Source of the DNA: Verrucomicrobiota bacterium | GTDB lineage: Bacteria; Verrucomicrobiota; Verrucomicrobiia; Verrucomicrobiales; Akkermansiaceae | Reading direction: 5' to 3' | Assembly (NCBI GenBank): GCA_026397725.1 | Contig: JAPLUI010000016.1 | Span: 1 to 38,809, forward strand | Length of the DNA: 38,809 nt | Part shown: positions 1-8,084 of the stretch, one piece after another | Position numbering within the stretch: position 1 is the stretch's first letter | Layout of the letters: each line of letters starts with the position of its first letter | The notes under the pieces: generated by a model | The model's database searches: none | What the model saw: only the letters and a program-made list of their open reading frames with translations | Told to the model about the DNA's origin: nothing | Program-made: the position numbers and the translations under genes

Positions 1-150
1 GCTTTTCCACCCGTTTCGCAAGCTCTGGGTGCTCGATCATTCACCAAAGTTAATCTGGCCCCCGATTCTCGGCCATTTCACGTTGAAATCTGTCTAGTTT
101 TGCTCCGGCAAAAAATCTAGTTTTGAACCGTCGCCGACAGCCAGTTCTCC
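1..150. mobile_element. Possible IS21-type element terminus (window edge)
   Basis: A ten-base direct repeat (TCTAGTTTTG) occurs at 93-102 and 116-125, each followed by a short CCG-containing tail, after a CACGTTGAAAT-type stretch at about 79-89. Closely spaced multiple terminal repeats like this, ending near a CGCCGACA string at 131-138, resemble the ends of IS21-family elements downstream of istB. No transposase gene is visible here; it would lie left of the window. The call rests on recalled resemblance only, so it is tentative. The alternative is ordinary intergenic DNA with a short repeat. Confidence 0.3.
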
Positions 151-151
151 C

Positions 152-166
152 GGAATTGACAATTCC
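152..166. repeat. Short perfect palindrome GGAATT-GAC-AATTCC
   Basis: A six-base perfect inverted repeat with a three-base spacer lies in the AT-richer part of the left intergenic region. It could be an operator or chance. A TTGACA string overlaps it (156-161), but no properly spaced -10 box follows (CATAAT at 173-178 is only 11 bases away), so no promoter is called. Confidence 0.3.
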
Positions 167-272
167 AATGACCATAATATGAAAACCGGATTCTTATTTG
201 TATTGATTCCCGCATGAGGGTACTAGCCCGGATGATTCACCGCGGCCCGCATGCAAGAGCAAGGCGGCGCAC

Positions 273-290
273 CCGGCAGCAACCTGCCGG
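273..290. terminator. Hairpin immediately after the BNR gene stop codon
   Basis: CCGGCAG and CTGCCGG form a perfect seven-base stem with a four-base loop (CAAC), directly abutting the stop codon of the minus-strand gene (291-293). In the minus direction there is no clear U-run after it. In the plus direction it is followed after a few bases by a T-run (296-301), so it would work better as a terminator for plus-strand readthrough. Its position at a gene end supports a transcription-stop or mRNA 3'-end role. Confidence 0.45.
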
Positions 291-2549
291 TTAGGGTTTT
301 TTCTTCCGGATTTCCTTCGCATCTAGCACAAAGGCGCTTCTGCCGTGAGTGCCTATGACCAAATCGCCTTGCCGGGGATGCACCGCGATGTCGTGCACGG
401 GTGTGGTCGGCAGGTGGTTGCAGAGCGAATGCCAGGTCGTTCCGCGGTCCGTGGAGCAATAGATCCCCAGTTCGGTACCCACGTAGAGGATGTCCTTGTC
501 GACCGGGTCCTCGCGAATGACATTGATGGCTTCGGAGGGGAGGTTTCCCGCGATGGACTTCCATGTCTTGCCGAAATCCGTGGACATATAGAGGTACTTT
601 TCAAAGTCATCCTCCCGGTATCCGGTCTGCGAGACGAACACCGTTCCCACTTCATATTTCGATGCAACGACACGGCTTACCCAATTGTCAGGCAGGCCGT
701 GGCTGATCTTCTGCCAGTTAGATCCGTCATTCCGCGTCACATGGACCTGGCCGTCATCGGTCCCGGCATAGAGCAGACCGTTTTGCAGTTCGGATTCGGA
801 AATGTCAGTGATGGTTCCGTAGGGAACATCGCCGCGCTTCTCCGGTCCCGGATTCGTCGTCAGGTCGGGGCTGATGCAGGTCCACTGATCGCCCCTGTTG
901 TGGCTCTTGAAGACCCTGTTAGCACCCGCGTAGAGTGTTTGCGGGTTGTAATGCGACAGGATAAAGGGAGTCATCCAGTTGAACCGCAACGGCGGCCCCC
1001 CCTCAGGTGCGCGGGGCTGGATGCCGGCACTCTTGCCGGTCTTCAGATCCTGGCGCGCCATACTGCCAAACATGCCCTCGGTATAGATCGTATCCGGATT
1101 GTCAGGGTCGGCCCTTGTGACATACTGATCGCCCCCGGCATGGGGGATTCGTTGCCAGTGCTCCTGGTCGGGGGCCATGGGTTTGGCGGCTCCGTAAAGC
1201 GCGCCGTTATCCTGGGTGCCTCCCATGATATGGTACGGCGTGGCTGCATCCACCGAGATCGCATAGAACTCGGCAATGGGCAGGTTGTTCACGTGAAGCC
1301 ACGTCTTGGCTCTATCTTGAGATAGGTAGAGCCCGCCATCGTTCCCCAGCATGACCCGGTCGGGATTGTCACGATCGATCCACATGGCGTGACTGTCACA
1401 ATGAACGCCGGCTTGGCCTGCGTCGGCAAACATGGCCGTGCACTTCTCCGTCCTGCTGGCAAAGGTCTTGCCTCCATCCGTTGAACATATCAGGTGAAAA
1501 CCCACGACAAAAACCTCGTTTTCATTGTCGGGCGCGACCCGGATGAGGCAAAAATCATAACCGATACCCGTCGGGACATTGCCTTCGTGGGTCTTGCGCC
1601 AGCTTTCGCCCTTGTTATCGGAGCGATAAACTTTTCCCCCCTGGTAGTCGGCAATGATATAGACAACGTTCGGCTTGGAGCGTGCAATGGCGATGCCCAT
1701 CCTGCCGGCGTGCTCTCCTTGGGGCAACCCCCCGCTCAAGCGTCTCCAGGTATCGCCCGCATCGGTCGTTTTGTAGATTCCGCTGCCGGGACCGGCCACG
1801 GAATTGTTCCAGGCTTTGCGGTCGCGCTCCCAGGCGGCAGCATACAGCGTCTTGTTGTCGGACGGGTCCATGGCGATTTCGGCGATCCCGATTTTCTCGG
1901 AGATATAGAGGGCCTTCTTCCAGGTTTTCCCACCGTCGGTGGTCTTGAACACGCCGCGTTCCTCGTTATAGGTATATTGGTGCCCCATGGCGGCCACATA
2001 CACGACATCCGGGTTCTCGGGATCGATTATAATCCGCGCGATATGGTGCGAGTCGTGCAGTCCCATGTTTTGCCATGTCTTGCCCGCGTCCATGGACTTG
2101 AACACCCCCGTGCCGGCAAAGGAACTGCGGGCCATGTGACGTTCGCCCGTTCCCACCCAGAGCAGGTTGGGGTCTTTGTCGCATCCTGTCACGACAGAAA
2201 TGGCGTTTGTGGACTCGTTCTCAAAGATGGGTTCCCATGCGGTGCCATTGTTTCCGGTCTTCCACAGGTTGCCCGATCCCACTCCGACATAGATGGTTGA
2301 ATTTTGGCTTCTGGGACTCCAAATGCTTTCGATTTTTCCTCCCTGTATCCTGGGACCAACCGCCAGCCATTGCAAATCCTTGAAGATCGATTGCTCCTTC
2401 AGCTTCACATGCTGATCCCATGACTGCATGCGGGCCACGGGATCGGTGGCCGGGCTCTTTGCGCTGCTGTGGGTGCCCTCTGCACACCATGCGCATGGCA
2501 TGGTGCAGGAAACCCACAGGATAAGACCATAGACGCGCGCGTTGCTCAC
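291..2549 (-). CDS. Exported BNR/sortilin-type beta-propeller protein
   Basis: This encodes a 752-residue protein if translation starts at GTG 2549. That start is preferred because a GGAG sequence lies seven bases upstream and a classical signal peptide follows (hydrophobic core VYGLILWVSC, cleavage near CAEG). The mature part is built from WD40/YVTN/BNR-like repeats with many Asp-box motifs such as STDRGTTWHS, TTDGGKTWKK and TTDAGDTWRR, interleaved with the DPxNPDVVYVAA pattern typical of exported 'BNR repeat glycosyl hydrolase' or VPS10-like propellers of planctomycetes and acidobacteria. Such proteins probably bind or process polymers outside the cytoplasm, but no enzymatic activity is established and no catalytic residues can be assigned. 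The reading frame continues upstream to an ATG at 2831, adding 94 residues that look like a foreign Tat leader (separate entry). It is the only minus-strand gene of the window. Confidence 0.8.
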   Translation of the reverse strand: MSNARVYGLILWVSCTMPCAWCAEGTHSSAKSPATDPVARMQSWDQHVKLKEQSIFKDLQWLAVGPRIQGGKIESIWSPRSQNSTIYVGVGSGNLWKTGNNGTAWEPIFENESTNAISVVTGCDKDPNLLWVGTGERHMARSSFAGTGVFKSMDAGKTWQNMGLHDSHHIARIIIDPENPDVVYVAAMGHQYTYNEERGVFKTTDGGKTWKKALYISEKIGIAEIAMDPSDNKTLYAAAWERDRKAWNNSVAGPGSGIYKTTDAGDTWRRLSGGLPQGEHAGRMGIAIARSKPNVVYIIADYQGGKVYRSDNKGESWRKTHEGNVPTGIGYDFCLIRVAPDNENEVFVVGFHLICSTDGGKTFASRTEKCTAMFADAGQAGVHCDSHAMWIDRDNPDRVMLGNDGGLYLSQDRAKTWLHVNNLPIAEFYAISVDAATPYHIMGGTQDNGALYGAAKPMAPDQEHWQRIPHAGGDQYVTRADPDNPDTIYTEGMFGSMARQDLKTGKSAGIQPRAPEGGPPLRFNWMTPFILSHYNPQTLYAGANRVFKSHNRGDQWTCISPDLTTNPGPEKRGDVPYGTITDISESELQNGLLYAGTDDGQVHVTRNDGSNWQKISHGLPDNWVSRVVASKYEVGTVFVSQTGYREDDFEKYLYMSTDFGKTWKSIAGNLPSEAINVIREDPVDKDILYVGTELGIYCSTDRGTTWHSLCNHLPTTPVHDIAVHPRQGDLVIGTHGRSAFVLDAKEIRKKKP

Positions 2550-2831
2550 CCTATGACTCCAAGCTCCGCCAGCGGATTCCGTTAGAGATGGAAATCTGCT
2601 GGAAATTGCCTTGGGAGTTGGTGGCGCATGAGAAAACCGGGTTTGCAAAGCGGGAGCAACGGGGTTGATGACACCGCTGGGGAGGACGTGCGGTTTGCTG
2701 TTAGCTGGTGCCGCGCGGAGACCGCACAGCGCGGGGGGGCTCACGCCGATGCCGGCCAAGGCCGATGAGCGGAGGAAGTGGCGGCGGCTCAGGGACCGCG
2801 TCAGGGAGTGGGTGGAGTGGGTCGTGTTCAT
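2550..2831 (-). pseudogene. In-frame Tat-leader fragment fused upstream of the BNR gene
   Basis: The frame from ATG 2831 carries a twin-arginine leader (LSRRHFLRSSALAGIGV) followed by a proline-rich, low-complexity stretch. It then runs without a stop into the second signal peptide of the BNR protein at residue 95. Two export signals in one frame are not expected. This leader type is common at the start of DUF1501, DUF1552 or sulfatase-type proteins in this bacterial group, so the segment is most simply the 5' end of a lost gene. It could instead be a genuine alternative N-terminus; the ribosome site before ATG 2831 is weak. Confidence 0.45.
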
Positions 2832-3178
2832 GGTCTTGCCCGTCTAATCGTTTTTCATCGGTGTGCTGTTACTACTCTGATACGTGCCGGGACGATCTCA
2901 TCCAGCCCGTCGCCGCCGACATCCTTCATGTTGGAAATCACCGCATGGCAGGGTCGGACGTCGCGGTCATGCTGCCAGAGCGCCCCTGCCAACTCAAGCT
3001 GTCCGTATTGGTATTTTAAAAACCAATACAAAGGGCTTTGGGCGGAGGCGCCTGCCTGACAAGGTTTGCGGTGTCGTGCCGTACGTATGGCTTGCCGAGC
3101 CGATCCCCTTCCTTCACGCCCATGCCGTTGAATTTGCTATTTCCGCCCTCCGGTCCGGCCACCGGTTGTTGGCAAGCC
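2832..3178. other. Gene-poor stretch with dispersed repeat copy 1
   Basis: No convincing gene is seen between the Tat-leader fragment and the decayed region to the right. The stretch contains the dispersed repeat (2956-3083) with its AT-rich palindrome. Read on the minus strand, about 2870-2990 can be translated with a D-G-D-G-L-D-E-like string reminiscent of an FG-GAP repeat, but it has no start and is too short to call. Confidence 0.5.
2956..3083. repeat. Dispersed intergenic repeat, copy 1
   Basis: This segment matches 7955-8084 along its length. Shared blocks include the CCAGAGCGCCC string, a CTCAAGC string, an AT-rich palindrome followed by CAATACAA and GGGCTT, and a CCTGACA-GGTTTGC end. 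At its centre is a perfect eight-base inverted repeat (GTATTGGT at 3005-3012, ACCAATAC at 3022-3029) around ATTTTAAAA. Copy 2 ends at the start of an exported-protein gene; this copy lies 5' to a decayed glycosidase. It may be a conserved regulatory leader or a small mobile repeat. Confidence 0.7.
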
Positions 3179-3415
3179 ATGTCCCGAACCACTGTCCTTG
3201 CCGCCATTATTCTCACCATGTATTTTCTCTCGGACGGTGCTCCGGTCAGGGGGCAAATGGATAACTGGCGTGGAATTCATGTTTTGATTCGCTTTCAGAA
3301 CCGTTATCGTCCCGTCGCCATTTCAACCATCTGCTTCAAAGCCGGCAAGAATAACGCGGTTTCGATGGCGGAAATGGCCCGCCAAAATTATGGACACACC
3401 GAAGAGATCGAATAA
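3179..3415 (+). pseudogene. Short signal-peptide ORF in the decayed region
   Basis: An ATG at 3179 opens a 78-codon frame beginning with a plausible signal peptide (SRTTVLAAIILTMYFLSDG), then a short basic stretch with no recognised domain. It stops two codons before the glycosidase relic frame. It is not recognised as a known family. It may be the 5' end of the lost glycosidase gene or of another deleted gene, and its size and context favour a remnant over a functional small protein. Confidence 0.35.
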
Positions 3416-4110
3416 TTGAAACAATCACCGTTACCATGCACCTTGACCTATGACCAGTACTACAAGCGCTTTGCGAGCCACTTTGGCTCCACGATAACCA
3501 TGAACTTCTTCGATGATATCAACATTCGGGAGTTGAGTTATCGCAATTGGACGCCGGACTTCAACAATTTTTTGTTGCCTTCCAGCATGTGGTACGATCC
3601 GAGGAAAGTGTGGATTCCGCCGTTGATCTCTCACTTTTCAGATGAGGTCGGGCCGGAGCTTGCAAAGTACAACGAGTGGGCGGCACGTGCCAGGCTGCTG
3701 TTGCAAGGGGGGCGGCATGTTGCCGACATTCAATTATGAGGATTACAGCGTAATCATCATACCCAGCGTATCCGCGATACACTGGAGCAAGCTGCGGAAG
3801 ATCAAGGCGTTCTATGACGCGGGGGGGAAGGTGATTGCCACGACGCAACTACCGACTTCGTCGGCCGAGTTGGGTCACGACCGCGAAGTTCGTGAAGTGA
3901 TCGCAGCTCTTTCCCCGCCACTTCCGTGAATGATATGGGATATGCCAGGAAGGCCAATGAGGCTGGAGGCGCGTCTTACTTTGTTGTCTGCACACTGGCG
4001 CGACTGAAACTTGGACCGGTCCAGTCGGTGGTTTTTGTTGAAGTTCCTGCAAAGTCGTGGTATGTGAGGTTCACGGTCCCCGTGGACAACCCAGGTGCCT
4101 GTTGCCGATG
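3416..4110 (+). pseudogene. Frameshifted relic of a GH106-like glycosidase
   Basis: Three pieces in two frames reconstruct part of a large exported glycosidase of the alpha-L-rhamnosidase (GH106-like, Glyco_hydro_106) type. Piece one (to 3739) includes WYDPRKVWIPPLISH and ends with LLLQGGRHVADI, which in intact relatives continues as AVLYP. Piece two is read one frame over from about 3720 and has NYEDYSVIIIPSVSAIHWS and then AGGKVIATTQLPTSSAE. Piece three, back in the first frame from about 3920, has KANEAGGASYFV. Between pieces one and two roughly 60 residues expected in the family are missing, so there is an internal deletion as well as two frame changes. The family assignment is from remembered motifs; the decay is seen directly. 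The relic lies just upstream of sulfatase 1, suggesting an original desulfation plus rhamnosidase or related glycosidase unit. Confidence 0.65.
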
Positions 4111-4145
4111 ACACACATCTTTTGTTAGTGGAGAGACAAACCATC

Positions 4146-5753
4146 ATGAAAAGTAGCGCTATCAATTTACCCCTGTTTTCTGTTGCGGCCCTGTGGTTGG
4201 CGATGTGCGGGCATGCCCGGGTCGATGCTGCGGAGCCTGCACCCGCGGGAGCGGTGCCCGCCAAGCCGCGCCCCAACATTCTTTTCGTCGCCATTGACGA
4301 CCTCAACGACTGGGGCGTCACGGCCTTGAGCGGCCGCCAAGGAGTCCATACGCCCAACCTGGATCGTCTCGCCGCGCGCGGGATGCTTTTCCTGAACGCG
4401 AATTGCGCCGCGCCGGCCTGCAACCCGTCGCGCACGGCCATCTTGACCGGGGTCGCGCCGCATGGTTCGGGCGTGTACAACAACAGCAGTGATTGGCGCG
4501 TCAACGAGCGGCTCAAGCCCGTGACGACGCTGCCAAACTACTTTCGTCAGCACGGATACACCGCCTACGGGGCCGGGAAATTGTTTCACAGCCTCGAGTG
4601 GCATGACGGCCCCACGGATGGCTACAACGATCCGGGAAGCTGGGACACCTACTTCCCCTCTTTCCAGCGGCAGATGCCCCACCGCGTGCTGCCCCCCGAT
4701 CGCCCGCTGGCACGCGGCACCGGCACCCGCCCGCCTGACTTCTTTGACTGGGGCCCGATTCAGCAGCCGATGGAGTCCATGCCCGACCACCAGGTCATTG
4801 ACTGGTCCATTGCGGAGCTGGGCAAGAAGCACGAGAAACCGTTTTTTCAAGCTGTCGGGATTTTCCGCCCGCACATCCCGTGGTATGTGCCCAAGCAGTT
4901 CTTCGACCTTTATCCGCTCGACCAGATCCAGCTTCCCTATGTGAAACCCGGCTGGCGCGAGAAGCTGCCGCCCGCCGCGCAACAAAGCGGCCAGGCCCGC
5001 CGCCAGTGGCATCAATGGATCCTTGACAACCATGAGTGGACCAAAGCGGTGCAGGGTTATCTGGCCAGTATCTCGTTCGCGGACTATCAACTGGGACGGC
5101 TCCTCGACGCCCTCGATCGCAGCCCGGAGAAGGACAATACCATTGTGATGCTCTGGACGGACCATGGTTTTCATGTGGGCGACAAGACCACCTGGGAGAA
5201 ATTCACCCTTTGGGCCGAGTCCACCCGCGTGCCCTTCATCGTGGTCGTGCCCGGGATGACCCGGCCCGGCTCGCAATGCGTGCGGGCCATCAGTCTGCTC
5301 GACATGTATCCCACCCTGGTCGAGTTGGCCGGCCTGCCACCTTGCGACAAGAACCAGGGAATGAGTCTCGTGCCCTGGCTGCGCGATCCCGCCCGGCCCA
5401 AGGAACAGCCGGCGGTTATCACCAACGGCCGTGGCAACCATGCCGTGCGCGACGACCGCTGGCACTACATCCGCTACGCCAACGGCGACGAGGAACTCTA
5501 TGACATGTCCGACGACGACAGCCAATGGGACAACCTCGCCGCCGACCCGAAGCATGCGGACGTCAAGGCCCGGCTCGCCCAATGGCTGCCCAAGGAAGAC
5601 GCGCCAGACCAAGGCCCGACGCGCGGTGGCTTGGAGGGCCCGCCCCTGAAGCAGGGTGCCGGGCTCCGGATGGGCGGGGACGGCGCGACACCCGCAGGCA
5701 CCGCGCAACCCATGCCAGGCCGGCGGCCTATCCAATTCAAGCCGCCCCTATGA
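4146..5753 (+). CDS. Exported sulfatase, iduronate-2-sulfatase-like (S1 family)
   Basis: This is a 535-residue type I sulfatase that would hydrolyse sulfate esters on a glycan. The start at ATG 4146 is chosen because GGAGAG lies about ten bases upstream and a signal peptide follows (core LPLFSVAALWLAMCG); an in-frame ATG at 4095 has neither. The formylglycine signature is C92-N-P-S-R96, in the CxPSR form, so Cys92 should be oxidised to formylglycine. Other metal and substrate residues are visible: D51-D52 in AIDDLNDWG, K145 and H148 in GAGKLFH, and D339-H340 with H343 in TDHGFHVGD. The DDLNDW and DHGFHxGD patterns with TTWEKFTLW resemble the iduronate-2-sulfatase-like S1_7 group. The C-terminus is proline- and glycine-rich. 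Sulfatase 2 follows after about 117 bases, so the two may be cotranscribed. The true substrate cannot be read from sequence. Confidence 0.9.
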   Translation: MKSSAINLPLFSVAALWLAMCGHARVDAAEPAPAGAVPAKPRPNILFVAIDDLNDWGVTALSGRQGVHTPNLDRLAARGMLFLNANCAAPACNPSRTAILTGVAPHGSGVYNNSSDWRVNERLKPVTTLPNYFRQHGYTAYGAGKLFHSLEWHDGPTDGYNDPGSWDTYFPSFQRQMPHRVLPPDRPLARGTGTRPPDFFDWGPIQQPMESMPDHQVIDWSIAELGKKHEKPFFQAVGIFRPHIPWYVPKQFFDLYPLDQIQLPYVKPGWREKLPPAAQQSGQARRQWHQWILDNHEWTKAVQGYLASISFADYQLGRLLDALDRSPEKDNTIVMLWTDHGFHVGDKTTWEKFTLWAESTRVPFIVVVPGMTRPGSQCVRAISLLDMYPTLVELAGLPPCDKNQGMSLVPWLRDPARPKEQPAVITNGRGNHAVRDDRWHYIRYANGDEELYDMSDDDSQWDNLAADPKHADVKARLAQWLPKEDAPDQGPTRGGLEGPPLKQGAGLRMGGDGATPAGTAQPMPGRRPIQFKPPL

Positions 5754-5870
5754 CTGCCGTGCATTTTGTGCCAGACAACTTTTGGTCGCCGCGGCTTGCC
5801 ACCACGAATGGTCGATGGAATGAAACCGGTCACTAACAAACAACCTAACAAACCAACCAACCAAGAACCT

Positions 5871-7631
5871 ATGAAATTGACAACTCTATATACAACCATT
5901 GGTACCCCGCTTGCGCTGGCATTCACCACGGCACTGGCGGCCTCGGCAGAGCCCGCTCCCCGCCCTAACATCGTGATCATTCTTGGCGATGACATGGGCT
6001 ACTCGGACATCGGCTGCTACGGATCGGAGATCGCCACACCGAACCTGGACTCGCTGGCGAAAGAAGGCGTGCGCTTCACCCAGTTCTACAATGCCGCACG
6101 CTGTTGTCCCACCCGTGCCGCGTTGCTCACGGGATTGTATTCCCATCAGGCGGGCATCGGTTTGATGGAGGGCGACTCAGGCTACGACGGCTATCGGGGT
6201 GAATTGAGCCGGAAAGCCGTCACTCTAGCCGAGGCGTTGCGGCCAGCCGGCTATCGCACCTACATGGCCGGCAAGTGGCATGTCACCTCGGCCAAGGGGC
6301 CTAACTCGAGTAATGCCAACTGGCCCATCCAGCGGGGCTTCGACCGCTTCTACGGCACGATCACCGGCGCCGGGAGTTTCTACGATCCGGCCACGCTTTG
6401 CCGCGACAATAAGTTCATCACCCCGGTCAACGATACGGAATACCGGCCCAAGCAGTTTTATTACACCGATGCCATCAGCGACAACGCGGTCAAGTTCATG
6501 CAGGATCACGCCAAGGAGCATTCGAAACAGCCGCTCTTCATGTATGTCGCCTACACTTGCGCCCACTGGCCCATGCATGCTCCGGAGGAGGACATTGCCA
6601 AGACCCGGGGCAAATATGACGCGGGTTATGACGCCATGCGCCTGGCGCGGTTCAAGCGGGCGCGGGATCTCGGTGTGCTGGATCCCCGCTGGAAAATGTC
6701 CCCCACGGCGGGCAATTGGGACAATGTGAAGAACAAGGAATGGGAAATCCGGTGCATGGAGGTTTATGCCGCGATGGTGGGGTGCATGGACCGGGGCATC
6801 GGGCGAATGATCGCCGAGTTGAAACGGCAGGGACAACTGGACAACACGCTGTTTCTCTATCTGGAGGACAACGGGGGTTGCGCCGAGGGTTTTGGCCGGG
6901 GCTCCAATGCCGACGCCGTGAAAGACCAGGTCTCCCAAGTCATGGGGCCGGATGAACTCCAAACCAAGATCTGGCCGCCGATGCAGACGCGCGATGGCCG
7001 CCCGGTATTGAGTGGTCCGGCAGCCACTCCCGGACCCGAGGACGGTTTTGTCGGCTACGGCCGCGACTGGGCCAATGTGTCTAACACCCCGTTTCGCGGC
7101 TACAAGCATGATGCCCTGGAAGGCGGCATCAGCACACCGTTCATCGTCCACTGGCCGGCGGGTATTCCGGCGTCGCGGCATCACGCCGTGGTCAACTCCC
7201 CGGCGCACCTGATAGACCTGATGGCCACCTGTGTGGACGTTGCCAAAACGGCCTATCCGAAGCAGTTCAAGGGCGAGAGCATTCAGCCGATGGAGGGAGT
7301 CAGCCTGCTGCCCGCGTGCCGGGGCGAGGAACTGCAGCGGGCCGCCCCGCTCGCTTGGGAACATCACGGCAACAGCGCCCTGCGCGACGGCAAATGGAAA
7401 ATTGTCACTGAGTACCGGGCCAATCAACCCACCAAGTGGGAACTCTACGACATGGACGCCGACCGGACGGAACTCCATGATCTCGCCGCCGAGCAACCGC
7501 AGAAACTCAAGGAAATGGTCGGCAAATGGCAGGCCTGGGCGGAGCGCGTCGGCGTGCAGCCCTGGCCGCTTGAAAAGAAGATTGAAAAGAAGGAAGCGAA
7601 AGCGAAGAAGATCAGCAAACCTCAAAACTGA
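5871..7631 (+). CDS. Exported arylsulfatase (S1 family)
   Basis: This is a 586-residue type I sulfatase of the arylsulfatase A-like group. The start at ATG 5871 is preferred because a signal peptide begins there (LYTTIGTPLALAFTTALAASA); upstream in-frame starts give unlikely N-termini. The modification motif is C78-C-P-T-R82, so Cys78 is the predicted formylglycine. Metal-binding residues are seen at D40-D41 (LGDDMGYSDIG) and at D333-N334 (LEDNGG), with K135 and H137 in GKWHVT. The C-terminal twenty residues are strongly lysine-rich, which is unusual beside sulfatase 1. The leader just upstream is AAC-rich with no Shine-Dalgarno match. A perfect hairpin follows the stop codon. It likely removes sulfate from a polysaccharide alongside sulfatase 1; the substrate is unknown. 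Confidence 0.9.
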   Translation: MKLTTLYTTIGTPLALAFTTALAASAEPAPRPNIVIILGDDMGYSDIGCYGSEIATPNLDSLAKEGVRFTQFYNAARCCPTRAALLTGLYSHQAGIGLMEGDSGYDGYRGELSRKAVTLAEALRPAGYRTYMAGKWHVTSAKGPNSSNANWPIQRGFDRFYGTITGAGSFYDPATLCRDNKFITPVNDTEYRPKQFYYTDAISDNAVKFMQDHAKEHSKQPLFMYVAYTCAHWPMHAPEEDIAKTRGKYDAGYDAMRLARFKRARDLGVLDPRWKMSPTAGNWDNVKNKEWEIRCMEVYAAMVGCMDRGIGRMIAELKRQGQLDNTLFLYLEDNGGCAEGFGRGSNADAVKDQVSQVMGPDELQTKIWPPMQTRDGRPVLSGPAATPGPEDGFVGYGRDWANVSNTPFRGYKHDALEGGISTPFIVHWPAGIPASRHHAVVNSPAHLIDLMATCVDVAKTAYPKQFKGESIQPMEGVSLLPACRGEELQRAAPLAWEHHGNSALRDGKWKIVTEYRANQPTKWELYDMDADRTELHDLAAEQPQKLKEMVGKWQAWAERVGVQPWPLEKKIEKKEAKAKKISKPQN

Positions 7632-7639
7632 GCACGACC

Positions 7640-7664
7640 GCGAGCAGGGTGTTTTTCTGCTCGC
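7640..7664 (+). terminator. Hairpin after sulfatase 2
   Basis: GCGAGCAG (7640-7647) and CTGCTCGC (7657-7664) form a perfect eight-base stem around a T-rich nine-base loop, starting nine bases after the stop codon. No T-run follows the stem, so it is not a textbook intrinsic terminator. Its position at the gene end still suggests a transcript end or 3' stabilising structure, separating the sulfatase pair from the genes to the right. Confidence 0.5.
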
Positions 7665-8084
7665 ATGGTTCAATCCCATGAAAGCGGTCATATCCATCAT
7701 GGGCGTGTTTCTTATGCCGCAAAGGAAACTAACTGACTGCTAGGAAATCGCCAGCCACATCGAATCCCGGCCGATTCTGTTATTTCTCCAAAAGACAAGA
7801 GGGTGTGACTGCCAGGGTATGGCTTTCCCGGTGCGAGCCGTTGCCTGAGCCGGTGACGAGGCTCCGCAGTGACACGCCCACCCCGGACGGACCGGAGGGC
7901 GGGAAAAAGGCGGTTGAGGTGAGGCGCTTGGATCATCAGCGTGAGGGGGTTGGCGGGACGAACGTCGCGGCCACGTTGCCAGAGCGCCCATGCCGCCTCA
8001 AGCGGTCTGGATTGGATTTTTAAAAACCAATACAACGGGCTTGGTGCTGCGGAACCCGCCTGACAGGGTTTGCCGCGACATGCC
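7665..8084. other. Gene-poor stretch between sulfatase 2 and the next gene
   Basis: No convincing gene is seen. The stretch holds an imperfect GC-rich inverted repeat at about 7879-7905 (GCCCACCCCGG opposite CCGGAGGGCGGG) followed by AAAAA, and the second copy of the dispersed repeat at 7955-8084. Minus-strand open frames here are alanine/arginine/serine-rich, have no recognisable family motif and are treated as chance. Confidence 0.5.
7955..8084. repeat. Dispersed intergenic repeat, copy 2
   Basis: This matches 2956-3083 and includes the same AT-rich palindrome, here ATTGG (8011-8015) and CCAAT (8027-8031) around a TTTTTAAAAA core. The conserved TGACA-GGTTTGCCG end abuts the chosen start codon at 8085, about 54 bases after the palindrome. 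The gene to its right is intact, so this copy could act as a regulatory leader. Its similarity to copy 1 across about 125 bases also fits a small dispersed element. Confidence 0.7.

Noticed and set aside
156..183. Sigma-70-type promoter (TTGACA with CATAAT)
   Set aside because: Spacing is only 11 bases to the best -10 match, or 16 bases to a poor one, and it would point into the end of a convergent gene.
345..1325. Plus-strand frame opposite the BNR gene
   Set aside because: The minus strand has repeated Asp-box motifs; the plus frame shows none and has no ribosome site.
4167..5735. Long minus-strand open frame across sulfatase 1
   Set aside because: It is antisense to a gene with full sulfatase motifs, is rich in Gly/Arg/Val/His, and has no recognisable domain; GC-rich third positions explain it.
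6225..7700. Long minus-strand open frame across sulfatase 2
   Set aside because: Antisense shadow of a well-supported sulfatase with no family motif of its own.
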